Positions 44,660 through 56,596 of a stretch of 64,000 bases of DNA are shown here, in pieces (the stretch's first letter is position 1; each line of letters starts with the position of its first letter). A program made the translations under genes and the position numbers. The notes beneath the pieces are model-generated. The model saw only the letters and a list, made by a program, of their open reading frames with translations, had not been told where the DNA came from and searched no databases. The stretch is from Bryoerythrophyllum caledonicum (taxonomy: Eukaryota > Streptophyta > Bryopsida > Pottiales > Pottiaceae): NCBI GenBank assembly GCA_963971425.1, contig OZ020517.1, positions 27,484,668 through 27,548,667 of the forward strand, in the 5' to 3' direction.

Positions 44660-47266
44660 TTGATGGTGGTTGTTGGAGGGTGTACTTACTCCAATTGTGG
44701 CGCAAGATTGATGAGTGGAGAGACAAGTTACTTGCGGGGAACTTGGAAGCGCCTGCGGAGAGTGTTAAGTTGGGGTGTTCCCAATTGGTGCAAGATGAAC
44801 GACAATGTGGTGACATTGTCTTCGGACGATGAGGAAGAGCGATACGAGGGAGCTGCGAGTGGAACTCTGGAGCAAGAGATGAAGAAACCTAAGCTGGAGT
44901 CAAGCGTGCAACATGGAGAGGAAAGAATGTCGCAACATACAGGTTCAAAGAAGAGTGTTGTTTTAGCGCCGGTGAAATTGGAGATTGGTGCAGCAAATGT
45001 AACGACGCGCGGAGGTTTCCTAGATCCGGCTCTGCTACGACAATTGGCGGATCAAGCGGAATCAGCACAGGAAGACACGCTTTGCAAGCAACAGCTTCAG
45101 GACCTGCAGAGAGAGAACACGCGTTTGAAACAAGAAATAGAGGCGACAAAGTGTGAGCAGGTGGCGGCCTCTTTATCTCACGTCGATCAGTTGAGAGAAT
45201 TGCAGGCTTGAATGGATTTGTTGATCCACCAACAAGCGGAGAGAGACCTGCAGTGGACAAACCGATTGAGGGCCCAACAGAGACAAGAGGAGAAGATCTT
45301 GTTTGATATGAAACAAGAATTGGAGCAGGTCCAGGAGAAGGGAGCAGAGATGATCAAGATTCAGGATGAGCTGAAAACCAAATTGATGTTGTACAAGAAC
45401 CAAGGAAGGAGGTGCAATGATAAGTTAAAGATGGCTATGGCGGATCATACCGAATTTCGTAAAGAGATGGTGAAAATCAAGACGGTTTTGGCAGAGAAGG
45501 AAGGGATGTTACACCAATTGACAAAGAACAGTGGCACCAAACAGTTGATGATATCAGGGATGAACCACCGATCGGAGAAAGGAAGGTTGCCCGAGGAAGG
45601 GAGCTTGGTGGAATCAGGTTTAATTCGATCAGAACAGGACATGAGTGAGGAGCTGGTGGAGGATCGTGCAGGATGTTTCGTCAAAGTGGAAGACGTATTG
45701 GCACTTAACGTTTATTTACCTCCTGCACGCACTGCTCATCAAGCTTACTTATGGGATCGTCAAGAGTTCTTTCTTGTTACGGATCTGATCTATAGAGACA
45801 CTTTGTCTCACATCCAGTTCCTCAGAATATGGGAATTAGCAAAGCACTTTGAGATGCAGGATTTGTTCGTAGAGATTTTAGTCCGCGGTGACCTTCAACT
45901 GATGGACTACACGCAAGCGTTGATGACAATTGGTGATGCAGGCGCTCGTGTGTTACTTTACTTGCGGGCATTAGAAATGACCCAAATGGAGCGTCGACGA
46001 TGGGAAGAGACTTACGTGGAGCAGATCAGGGAAGTGCAATGTGAAGAATTCTCTAAGGTCACGGCTGAGGAACTGACAAGAAATTGGCGATTGCTGCCGA
46101 TTGAGAGCTGGAAATCTGAGGTGCAACAACTAGAAAATATTTTCCAATCAGAACAGTGGGTGGTAGAATTAATAGAGCAAAATCAAGACCGGTTGACGAG
46201 GACCAAACTTTCTGACATCCACCCGTCACAGTATTTTTTCACCTACAGGGCAGTTCAAGCACGATTGAAGCAGGTGCAAGCAGCCCAAAGTTTCTCGATG
46301 TTGCTACCATATGACATTGGCCAGGATGTCATATTACGTAGCAAGTATAGTTTCACCAATCGGCCTGATTACCTCATTGGAGTTACCGAGGATTTGGAGA
46401 TTTGGCAACCTACAGCAGTCTCCACCAATGCAGATGAGCGATTTCTGGGACAATGGCAGAGTTTGTTTGCACAACAAGGAGATCACCCGGAATTGCTGAG
46501 CTGGGATGCTCTGCAGTGGATTGGAAAAGACCATGAGAATATACGGGATCCAGCGATTAACATCGAAGCTCTAATACGGCAAAAGGAGCACATTAGGGTT
46601 GCTGATATTCCCTATATGGTAGACACCGATCCCAGATTTTGTAGGTGTTCACGGCGTTACCATTGGCGAGCTGATGCCAAATTGGACACGGTTTGGTATA
46701 ACTGGCCGGTGGTGGAAGGCGACATGTTCACACCAGATCAATGTGTGACGACCTATATGCGGTTCTTTGCCATTCATCGGAAGCACAAGGATCCGGTATG
46801 CTACAGAGCAGCGATCTTTTGCAAAATGCTGGCCTACTGGTGTAAACAGTTCCATATGACTCTCGACCTCAAGTTGGGGGCGCGGAATGGCCAAGATATG
46901 CAGATCTACACAAAATTGCTTTACATGAGCACTAGGAAGCAGCGAATGTTGGAATTGATGCTCTTAACTCAGTTCCTACCTGGCGGTCACAGAGTAATGC
47001 TTGATGATAAGAACGGGCTTCGTAGCACGGCCATGAAGAAATTCTTAGATGATGATCGATCGGGTAAGGCTGGTAGGGTAAGACTTGGTTGGAATCAGCT
47101 GGTGCGAGAGTGCGACATGGCTAATCGTCAGGCACTTGAGAATGGAGCGACTTCCGGACCATGGAGACTGCCGCTTTCGTGGACAGAGGGAGCTCAATTG
47201 GTGAAGATTGCCACCAAGGACGGAGTGAGATTGATGGGGCAGTCGAGCAACAAATCAAGATCATGA
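44660..47266 (+). CDS. Element B accessory ORF, unrecognised coiled-coil protein with one in-frame stop
   Basis: Segments 44660-45211 and 45212-47266 are in the same frame, separated only by TGA at 45209-45211, which is directly followed by ATG: 183 + 684 residues. A likely initiator is the ATG at 44795 (MNDNVVTLSSDDEEE). The first part is acidic, has a SUMO-interaction-like VVTL before SSDDEEE, a KKPK basic patch and a leucine/glutamine-rich coiled coil (LQDLQRENTRLKQEIEATK). The second part continues the coiled coil to about residue 105, then a folded-looking 500-residue region rich in Trp, Tyr and Cys (RFCRCSRRYHW near 465) with no family I recognise. There is no membrane segment, so it is not an envelope protein although it occupies the env position. 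The long open frame and the element's youth suggest a functional product. Confidence 0.65.
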
Positions 47267-47368
47267 GGAGGATCAAAGCGACGACAAATTGGTACGACCT
47301 CAGCAGGAGTGGAACTAGGAAGCACCATGAATTGCGAAGACCTGATGTGTTTGCGGGGACGCAAACAG

Positions 47369-47381
47369 CTGAGAGGAAGGC
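47369..47381 (+). promoter_or_regulatory. Element B candidate polypurine tract
   Basis: A purine-rich GCTGAGAGGAAGG lies immediately upstream of the 3' LTR at 47384. It is short and not perfectly homopurine. Confidence 0.5.
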
Positions 47382-47383
47382 TA

Positions 47384-49559
47384 TGTAGTCAGATAAATAG
47401 GCAGAATTTTCCGTTTGGTAGAAATTTGGGCTAAAATGCATGTATTTACCAATAGGATCAGTTTTGTGATGTAAATAGATTCTATTAGTAATATCTTTCC
47501 CAATTGGTGCGTTAGTAAGAGCAGATCCCGGTAGGTGAGTAAAAGAACATGGTTGAAAAGGCACATCTGATGGGAGAGGTACAAGGGTTAGGAAGAAACC
47601 GATTGAGTTTCAGTTTTTCCAAGCCTGCAGTGCTGGAGCTCCTTCCTGGTGATAGGAAGTTTTGTTGAGTTGGTGCTCTGGAGATCAGTTTGGTGTTGTG
47701 TTGCTGGTTGAGAAACTTGTGATTACCCATTGGAAAAAACCTGTAAATATTAATATGATAAGTATATTTTGGAAATTGTGAACTTTGTGTGACTGTGTTT
47801 GTAATTTGTGTTTGCCAATTGTATGTATACCAATTGGAGAATCAGTGATGCTCAATTGAGTGAATGCTGCAGTAAATGGGATATGATGTGAGTGGAACAA
47901 TATATGTTACCAAATTTGTGTAGTTGAAAACAGTGACAAGTACTAGAGAGATTGATTAATTTTCTTTATTGGAGAATCAGAAAGTTGTGTACTTGTGTGC
48001 ATGTTGTGGAGGTTGAGAAACCATTGATGTAATTGATGTGATGGATGGTGAAAGTTGTGTATTACCAATGTGGTGGTAAGGTGACTAATTGGGAATTGTG
48101 ACTATTGTGATTAAAGTGCAAATTGGAGGACTGTGGTGATTGTATGTGTGGACATTACCCATGGGAAATTGTGACCCATCAGGGAGAGACTGATTTGGGA
48201 AAAGAACATAATCGGACTTGATAATTTTGGTTGTGGGTAGAACCCTTTTATAATCTGTGATGGAGAATTTACCAATTGGTGGTTGAGTTAATGTATGAAC
48301 GCATGGAGTTAATCCCCATTGGTGAGAGTAATTGAGCTTTGAGTTCTGAACCGATTGGAGTAAAGTTCTGAAAATCGAATTTTACCAATTGGGAGTTCAA
48401 ATCAGGAGTTGATTGGAGTGGAAATACCTATGGGAGAGAAATCAAACCTGCGTTTGATCAAAAGAATAGAAAATAAGAAAAATAATAAAAATGAATAAAT
48501 AGAAAAATAAAATATAAAAAGGAGTAAAGATCAAAGAATGAAAAGTGATTGAAATAGAAAAGAATAATGGAAATAAGAATTCAAATTATTGATGTTTGAT
48601 TACCAATTGTAATGTGAGACGATTGTATTGAATGAAGAAGATTTGGAACCAATTGGAATTAAAGAACCAACATGGATGCATGCCATGATCTGGATGCCAA
48701 TTGGTGATGTATGATGTCTGTGAGTTAATAACCATGGGAATCTATATTACCCATTGGAAGAAGAAGTGATACATAAAATAAACCGATTGGAGCGTGAGCA
48801 GACCCGTGTCTGTTAATAGAAAATTATAAATAAATAAATAAAAACTAAGGTGATCATGGAATAAGAGATGTCATTGAAATCAATTGGAGAATATTAATAA
48901 ATTACAAACCATTTGGAGAACTGAGAAAGGAGTGTCATTGTAGAATGAAATAGTAAATACCATGAGGAAGTAATGCCGAGAGATTTAGTTAGAGATTATG
49001 CCAGGTGTGAGATTAAACAATAGGGAGTTGATTGATAAATTGCGGAATTTGTTAAGCCAGAAGTATGGGAGAGCACACTATTTAGGAAGACAAATCCATA
49101 CAGTGGATTTAGAGACAAAGCAGAAGATTTGTGAAGAAATTCATATATTGTTGAGGACCAACAAAAATACTCCAATCGGTGTTGTGTTAAGAGAAGAAGA
49201 TTATCAATGGCTGATTAAGTTTGAGCCCGAGTATATTTGGACTAAAATTATACAGGAACCCTGTAGTGTTGAGACTGCTATGGATTGGCAACTTGGTGAA
49301 TATCATGAGAATGAAGAACTCAATTTGGAGCTTGAGGAGCTATCGATTATTGAAGACTAATTGCTTGGTGGTTAGTGGATTGTAGTTTTTGTATATACTA
49401 TGATGTTATAGATAAGGCCATTAATCTATGGAAAATATAACGGGAATTAAAAGACTAAATTGTGACATCCTAAAGTATTTAAGAATTCCCTACTTCCTCG
49501 AGAACGAATCTATACGGTCGGTTGTAAAAAGCCAATCGTAAAAAAATACTTATTCTACA
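47384..49559 (+). repeat. Element B 3' LTR (2176 bp)
   Basis: Nearly identical to 34970-37147. It is followed by the ATCAT duplication and satellite sequence. Confidence 0.93.
48998..49360 (+). CDS. Unrecognised 120-residue ORF inside the element B 3' LTR
   Basis: The translated product is identical to that of the 5' LTR ORF. In this position it would be downstream of the LTR promoter and could be expressed into flanking satellite DNA. Confidence 0.4.
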   Translation: MPGVRLNNRELIDKLRNLLSQKYGRAHYLGRQIHTVDLETKQKICEEIHILLRTNKNTPIGVVLREEDYQWLIKFEPEYIWTKIIQEPCSVETAMDWQLGEYHENEELNLELEELSIIED

Positions 49560-52500
49560 ATCATAATCCATGATTCCAAACTGACCAAATTTCGAAACGG
49601 CGGACGGCCGAAGCAGATGGCTTGAGGTCAGCACAAGCGATCAATCCTGCCATCAGCCCAAGCAGACGGCCATGGAGTCGCCCGTGCGGACGGAATGGCC
49701 GTTCACAGGGCAGACGCCGCGAGCGGTGGCGCCCAGGAAAATTGACCAAAGTCGTTATGTCACCGGACGTCCTCATGGAGCCAAGGACGTCTTCCATCTC
49801 GACGACCGGATGTCATGGACGTCGAGCGTCCTGACAACTCTAATTCAAATACTCACAACTCCTTTATTAATGAACAAAACTTGATATCATTTATTGCAAT
49901 GGTAAAGATCAACAACAATCATCACAATCAATACATTCAGTGTCACTTATATCACAAATCGCAATAAGCAAGACCTTCTCCTCAACATTACCAGAACCAA
50001 AGTATATTTCCTCTATACTAAAATAAAATGGTGAAGATTTCATTTCACTCAAAGGAGTCCTTCTATGCACACACTTCGTAAGTAAGGCAAGTGATGTAGA
50101 TTTGAAAGCCACTTCAATTTTGACTGATCACAATCCATGTTTCCAAACTGACAAAGTTTCGAAACGGCTGACGACCCAAGCAGACGGCCCTGCGCTCGGC
50201 CAAAGCGATCAATTGTGCCGTCAGCCCAAGCGGACGGCCATGCAGTCGCCCGTGCGGACGGAATGGCCGTCCGCAGGGCCGTCGCCTCCAGCCGTGGGCG
50301 CCCGGGTAAATTGACCAAAGTCGTTATGTCACCGGACGTCCTCATGGGGCCTAGGACGTCCTCTGTCCGGACGATCGGTCGTCATGGACGTCGAGCGTCC
50401 TGACAACTCTAATTCAAATACTCACAACTCCTTTCTTAATGAACATAACTTGATATTATATATTGCAATGGTAAAGATCAACAACAATCATCAGAATCAA
50501 TACATTCAGTCTCACTTATATCACAAATCTCAGTAAGCAAGACCTTCCCCTCAACATTACTAGAACCAAAGTATACTTCCTCTATCCTAAAATAAAATGG
50601 TGAAGATTCCATTTCACTCAAAGGAGTCCTTCTATGCACACACTTCGTAAGTAAGGCAACGGATGTAGATTTCGAAACTACTTCAATTTTGATTGATCAC
50701 AATCCATGATTTCAAACTGACCAAGTTTCGAAACGCCGGACGGCCCAAACAGATGGCCCTGCGGTCGGCACAAGCGATCAATCGTGCCGTCGGTCCAAGC
50801 GATCAATCGTGCCGTCAGCCCAAGCGGACGGCCATGCAGTCGCCCGTGTGGACGAAATGGCTGTCCGCAGGGCGGTCGCACCCATCGCTGAGCGCACAGG
50901 AAAATTGACCAAAGTCGTTATGTCATCGGACAACCTCATGGGGCCGAGGACGTCCTCCGTCCGGACCACCGGACGTCATGGATGTGGAGCGTCCTGACAA
51001 CTCTAATTCAAATACTCACAACTCCTTTATTAATAAACAAAACTTGATATCATTTATTGCAATGGTAAAGATCAACAACAATCATCACAAGCAATACATT
51101 CAGTGTCATTTATATCACAAATCGCAATAAGCAAGACCTTCCCCTCAACATTACTAGAACCAAAGTATACTTCCTCTATCCTAAAATAAAATGGCGAAGA
51201 TTTCATTTCACTCAAAGGAGTCCTTCTATGCACACACTTCGTAAGTAAGGCAAGTGATGTAGATTTGGAAGCCACTTCAATTTTGACTGATCACAATCCA
51301 CGATTCCAAACTGACCAAGTTTCGAAATGGCGGACGGTCGAAGCGGATGGCCCTAAGGTCGGCTCAAGCGATCAATCGTGCCGTCAGCCCAAGCAGACGG
51401 CCATGCAGTCGCCCGTGCGGACGGAATGGCCGTTCACAGGGTGCTGGCCGCGAGCGGTGGGCGCCCAGGAAAATTGACCAAAGTCGTTATGTCACCGGAC
51501 GTCCTTTTGGGACCAAGGTTTTCTTCCGTCTCGACGACCGGATGTCATGGACGTCGAGCGTCCTGACAACTCTAATTCAAATACTCACAACTCCTTTATT
51601 AATGAACATAACTTGATATCATTTATTGCAATGGTAAAGATCAACAACAATCATGACAAGCAATACATTCAGTGTCACTTATATCACAAATCGCAAAAAG
51701 CAAGACCTTCTCCTCAACATTACCAAAACCAAAGTATATTTCCTCTATCCTAAAATAAAATGGTGAAGATTTCATTTCACTCAAAGGAGTCCTTCTATGC
51801 ACACACTTTGTAAGTAAGGCAAGTGATGTAGATTTGGAAGCCACTTCAATTTTGACTGATCACAATCCATGTTTCCAAACTGACCAAGTTTCGAAACGGC
51901 GGACGACCCAAGCAGATAGCCCTACTCTTGGCCGAAGCGATCAATCGTGCCGTCAGCCCAAGCAGACGGCCATGCAGTCGCCCGTGGGGCCGAAATGGCC
52001 GTCCGCAGGGCGGTCGCCTCCAGCCGTGGGCGCCCGGGTAAATTGACCAAAGTCGTTATGTCACCGGACGTCCTCATGGGGCCGAGGACGTCCTTCGTCC
52101 GGACGATCGGTCGTCATGGACGTCGAGCGTCCTGACAACTCTAATTCAAATACTCACAACTCCTATATTAATGAACATAACTTGAAATTATTTATTGCAA
52201 TGGTAAAGATCAACAACAATCATCAGAATCAATACATTCAGTGTCACTTATATCACAAATCTCAGTAAGCAAGACCTTCCCCTCAACATTACTAGAACCA
52301 AAGTATACTTCCTCTATCCTAAAATAAAATGGTGAAGATTTCATTTCACTCAAAGGAGTCCTTTTATGCACACACTTCGTAAGTAAGGCAAGTGATGTAG
52401 ATTTGGAAACCACTTCAATTTTGATTGATCACAATCCATGATTCCAAATAGACCAAGTTTCGAAACGGCGGACGGCCCAAGCGGACGGCCCTGCGGTCGG

Positions 52501-55480
52501 CACAAGCGATCAATCGTGCCGTCAGTCCAAGCGATCAATTGTGCCGTCAGCCCAATCGGACGGCCATGCACTCGCTCGTGTGGACGAAATGGCCGTCCGC
52601 AGGGCGGTCGCTGCCAGTGCTGAGCGCCCGGGAAAATTGACCAAAGTCGATATGTCATCGGACGTCCTCATGGGGCCAAAGACGTCCTCTGTCCGGACCA
52701 CCGGACGTCATGGACGTGGAGCGTCCTGACAACTCTAATTCAAATACTCACAACTCCTTTATTAATGAACAAAACTTGATATCATTTAATGCAATGGTAA
52801 AGATCAACAACAATCATCACAAGCAATACATTCAGTGTCATTTATATCACAAATCGCAATAAGCAAGACCTTCCCCTCAACATTACTAGAACTAAAGTAT
52901 AGTTCCTCTATTCTAAAATAAAATGGTGAAGATTTCATTTCACTCAAAGGAGTCCTTCTATGCACACACTTCGTAAGTAAGGGAAGTGATGTAGATTTGG
53001 AAGCCACTTCAATTTTGACTGATCACAATCCATGTTTCCAAACTGACCAAGTTTCGAAACGGCGGACGACCCAAGCAGACGGCCCTACGCTCGGCCGAAG
53101 CGATCAATCGTGCCGTCAGCCCAAGCAGACGGCCATGCAGTCGCCCGTGCGGACGGAATGGCCGTCCGCAGGGCCGTCGCCTCCAGCGGTGGGCGCCCGG
53201 GTACATTGACCAAAGTCGTTATGTCACCGGACGTCCTCATGGGGCCGAGGACGTCCTCTGTCTGGACGATCGGTCGTCATGGACGTCGAGCGTCTTGACA
53301 ACTCTAATTCAAATACTCACAACTCCTATATTAATGAACAAAACTTGATATCATTTATTGCATGGTAAAGATCAACAACAATCATCAGAATCAATACATT
53401 CAATGTCACTTATATCACAAATCTGAGTAAGCAAGACCTTCTCCTCAACATTACTAGAACCAAAGAATACTTCCTCCATCCTAAAATTAAATGGTGAAGA
53501 TTTCATTTCACTCAAAGGAGTCCTTCTATGCACACACTTCGTAAGTAAGGCAAAAGATGTAGATTTGGAAGCCACTTCAATTTTGACTGATCACAATCCA
53601 TGTTTCTAAACTGACCAAGTTTCTAAACGGCGGACGACCCCAGCGGATGGCCCTGCAATCGGCCCAAGCGATCAATCGTGCCGTTAGCCCAAGCGGACGG
53701 CCATGTAGTTGCCCGTGCGGACGGAATGGCCGTCCACAGGGCGGTCCCGTCGAGCGGTGCGCGCCCCGGTAAATGGACCAAAATCGTTATGTCATTAGAC
53801 GTCCTCATGGGGACGTCCTCCGTCCGAACAAGCGGACGTCATGGACGTCGAGCGGCGTGACAACTCTTATTCAAATACTTACAACTCCTTTATTAATGAA
53901 CAAAACTGGATATCATTTATTGCAATGGTAAAGATCAACAACAATCACCAGGATCAATACATTCACTGTCACTTATATCACAAATCTGAGTAAGCAAGAC
54001 CTTCCCCTCAACATTACTAGAACCAAAGTATACTTCCTCTATCCTAAAATATAATGGTGAAGATTTCATTTCACTCAAAGGAGTCCTTCTATGCACACAC
54101 TTCGTAAGTAAGGCAAGTGATGTAGATTTGGAAGCAACTTAAATTTTGACCGATCACAATCCATGTTTCTAAACTGACCAAGTTTCGAAACGGCGGACGA
54201 CCCAAGCGAACGGCCTTGCGGTCGGCCCAAGTGATTAATCGTGCCGTTAACCCAAGGGGATGGCCATGCAATTGCCCGTGCGGACGGAATGGCCATCCGT
54301 AGGGCGGTCGCCGCCAGCGGTGGGCACCTGGGTAAATTGACCAAAGTCGTTATGTCATCGGACGTCCTCATGGGGCAGAGGACGTCCTCTCTCCGGACGA
54401 CCGGACCTCATGGACGTCGAGCGTCCTGACAACTCTAATTCAAATACTCACAACTCCTTTATTAATGAACGAAACAGGATATCCTTTATTGCAATGGTAA
54501 AGATCAACATTAATCATCAGAATCAATACATTCAGTCTCACTTATATCTCAAATCGCAATAAGCAAGACCTTCCCCTCAACATTACTAGAACCAAAGTAT
54601 ACTTCCTCTATTCTAAAATAAAATGGTGAAGATTTCATTTCACTCAAAGGAGTCCTTCTATGCATACACTTCGTAAGTAAGGCAAGTGATGTAGATTTGG
54701 AAGCCACTTCAATTTTGACTGATCACAATCCATGTTTCCAAACTGACCAAGTTTCTAAACGGCAGACAGCCCAAGCGGACGGCCTTGCGGTCGGCCGAAG
54801 CGATCAATCGTGCCGTCAGCCCAAGCGGACGGCGATGCAGTCGCCTGTGGGGACGGAATGGCCGTCCGCAGGGCGGTCGCCACAAGGAGTGGGCGCCCGG
54901 GTAAATTGACCAAAGTCGTTATGTCAGTGGAGGTCCTGATGGGCCCGAGGACGTCCTCTGTCCGGACCACCGGACGTCATGGACGTGGAGTGTCCTGACA
55001 ACTCTAATTCAAATACTCACAACTCCTTTATTAATAACAAAACTTGATATCAGTTATTGCAATGGTAAAGATCAACAACAATCATCACAGTCAATACATT
55101 CAGTGTCACTTATATCACAAATTGCAGTTAGCAAGACCTTCTCCTCAACATTACTAGAACCAAAGTATACTTCCTCTATCCTAAAATAAAATGGTGAAGA
55201 TTTCATTTCACTCAAAGGAGTCCTTCTATGCACACACTTCGTAAGTAAGGCAAAAGATGTAGATTTGGAAGCCACTTCAATTTTGACTGATCACAATCCA
55301 TGTTTCCAAATTGACCAAGTTTCCAAACGGCGGACGGCCGAAGCGGACGGCCCTGCGGTCGGCCGAAGCGATCAATCGTGCCGTCTGCCGAAGCGGACGG
55401 CGATGCTGTCGCCCGTGTGGACGGAATGGCCATCCGCAGGGCGGTCGCCTCCAGCGGTGGGCGCCCGGGTAAATTGACCA
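49560..55480. repeat. 569-bp satellite array, block 3 (about 10 monomers)
   Basis: Continuation of the array. Two monomers carry an extra 18-24 bp duplication of CAAGCGATCAATCGTGCCGTC (about 50770-50815 and 52503-52550). The array ends in mid-monomer at ...AAATTGACCAAA, exactly where the inverted end of element C begins. Confidence 0.92.
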
Positions 55481-55499
55481 AAAACACCATATTCGTCAT

Positions 55500-56590
55500 A
55501 TTGGGAGATTTAGTGACTCCCAAATTAACACATGTAGATAATAAGAGCTAAAGTGCACATCTAAACTCTACAACATGGAGGGATATGAGTTTTCATTAAA
55601 TTCGGAGGTGATGTTTTGTACAAAAACCCGTAGAAAAATAAGTACTACGGATAACATTACATTACGAATCTAACTATAATATTGAAAAGAAGAACACATT
55701 AGTTGACACTTCTTTTATACCACATGTGTTCATTGAATATGAATAGCTTAATATTCACACTCGATCCTACTAACCCGGATTAACACCATGCTCCAATTTA
55801 GCTAAAAGTGAGCTAAATGACGGACAAATATCCACTTGTAAGAGAATTAGCTAAACACATTTTGATGAGCCCTTTTTGATTTAAAAGAATTTCAATTCTC
55901 CTTGTGGAATACACGTTGGCAAAAAATATATATAACGAGTTTCAAATGATGGTGCTTAGAAGTGGGAAAAAAATTGCACACACTACCTCTTTTCGAACTA
56001 AAGTGTCCCAATCACTTAGAGGTGCAATGAACTCAAAAAGGAAATTCCACACACTTTAGCTCCACTTGACCTAAAGTGCGCACCATTACTAAGTACACTG
56101 AACTAAATAAGAAGATTTGCTCACATTTTAGCTCCACTAGAGCTTAAGTGCGACCCAACATTTACTTTCTATCATTCACCATGAAGGCAATTACTGGTAT
56201 TATTGGTTTCATGACTAGAAGCAATTTACCACATTGTTATTATAAAAAGAAAATAAAACATACTGCAAATTATCACCGATACACAAAAAGAATGGAGAGA
56301 ATATTTCATAGCAATCATTGGCATCACATATTATAGTCATACAGAGTGTAAATTAATGAAATACAAATATCTATAATCCCAGCACCAATGGATCTAACCA
56401 TACTACATGAAGTATTACGCATCAGAATCTAAAATCTAGGAAAAGGAAATCCATTTATCTAAGTCTATTACGATTCGGAGCTAGCAAGTGCTTCCAAGGA
56501 GGCCTTGATAATTGCTACTTGCCCCTTCGGAATTTTTGTAGTTGAATCTTGCACATGACCTCCATCCCTCTTTGAAGACCTAGGTTTCCA
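55500..56590. other. Element C left subterminal region
   Basis: AT-rich without a gene. Direct repeats with CACTTTAGCTCCACTxGxxCTxAAGTGCG occur at about 56050-56160; related sequence lies near the right end at about 62130-62250. Confidence 0.45.
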
Positions 56591-56596
56591 TGCTGT

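Larger units (their letters stand above)
34970..49559 (+). mobile_element. Element B: young 14.6-kb Ty3-type LTR retrotransposon with 3' accessory gene
   Basis: LTRs at 34970-37147 and 47384-49559 begin TG, end CA and are flanked by ATCAT (34965-34969 and 49560-49564). Excising it restores the satellite sequence GACTGATCAT/AATCCATG. The two LTRs differ visibly at only one substitution (GTTGATTG versus GTGGATTG, about 36964 and 49377) and one 2-bp indel (TATAAAACGG versus TATAACGG), so the insertion is recent. The internal order is primer binding site, Gag-Pol, AT-rich spacer, accessory ORF, purine-rich tract. The domain order PR-RT-RH-IN and the primer binding site place it with plant Ty3 non-chromovirus (Tat/Athila-type) elements; the clade is an inference from recalled motifs. 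Confidence 0.93.

Noticed and set aside
44660-47266. Envelope-like gene in element B
   Set aside because: There is no signal peptide or transmembrane segment and the protein is coiled-coil and soluble-looking, so the env position alone does not support an envelope call.
16743-53298. Recurrent + strand 62-codon frames in the satellite (MPSAQADGHAVA...)
   Set aside because: They repeat because the monomer repeats. Low-complexity GC-rich translation and frequent breaks give no sign of a protein.
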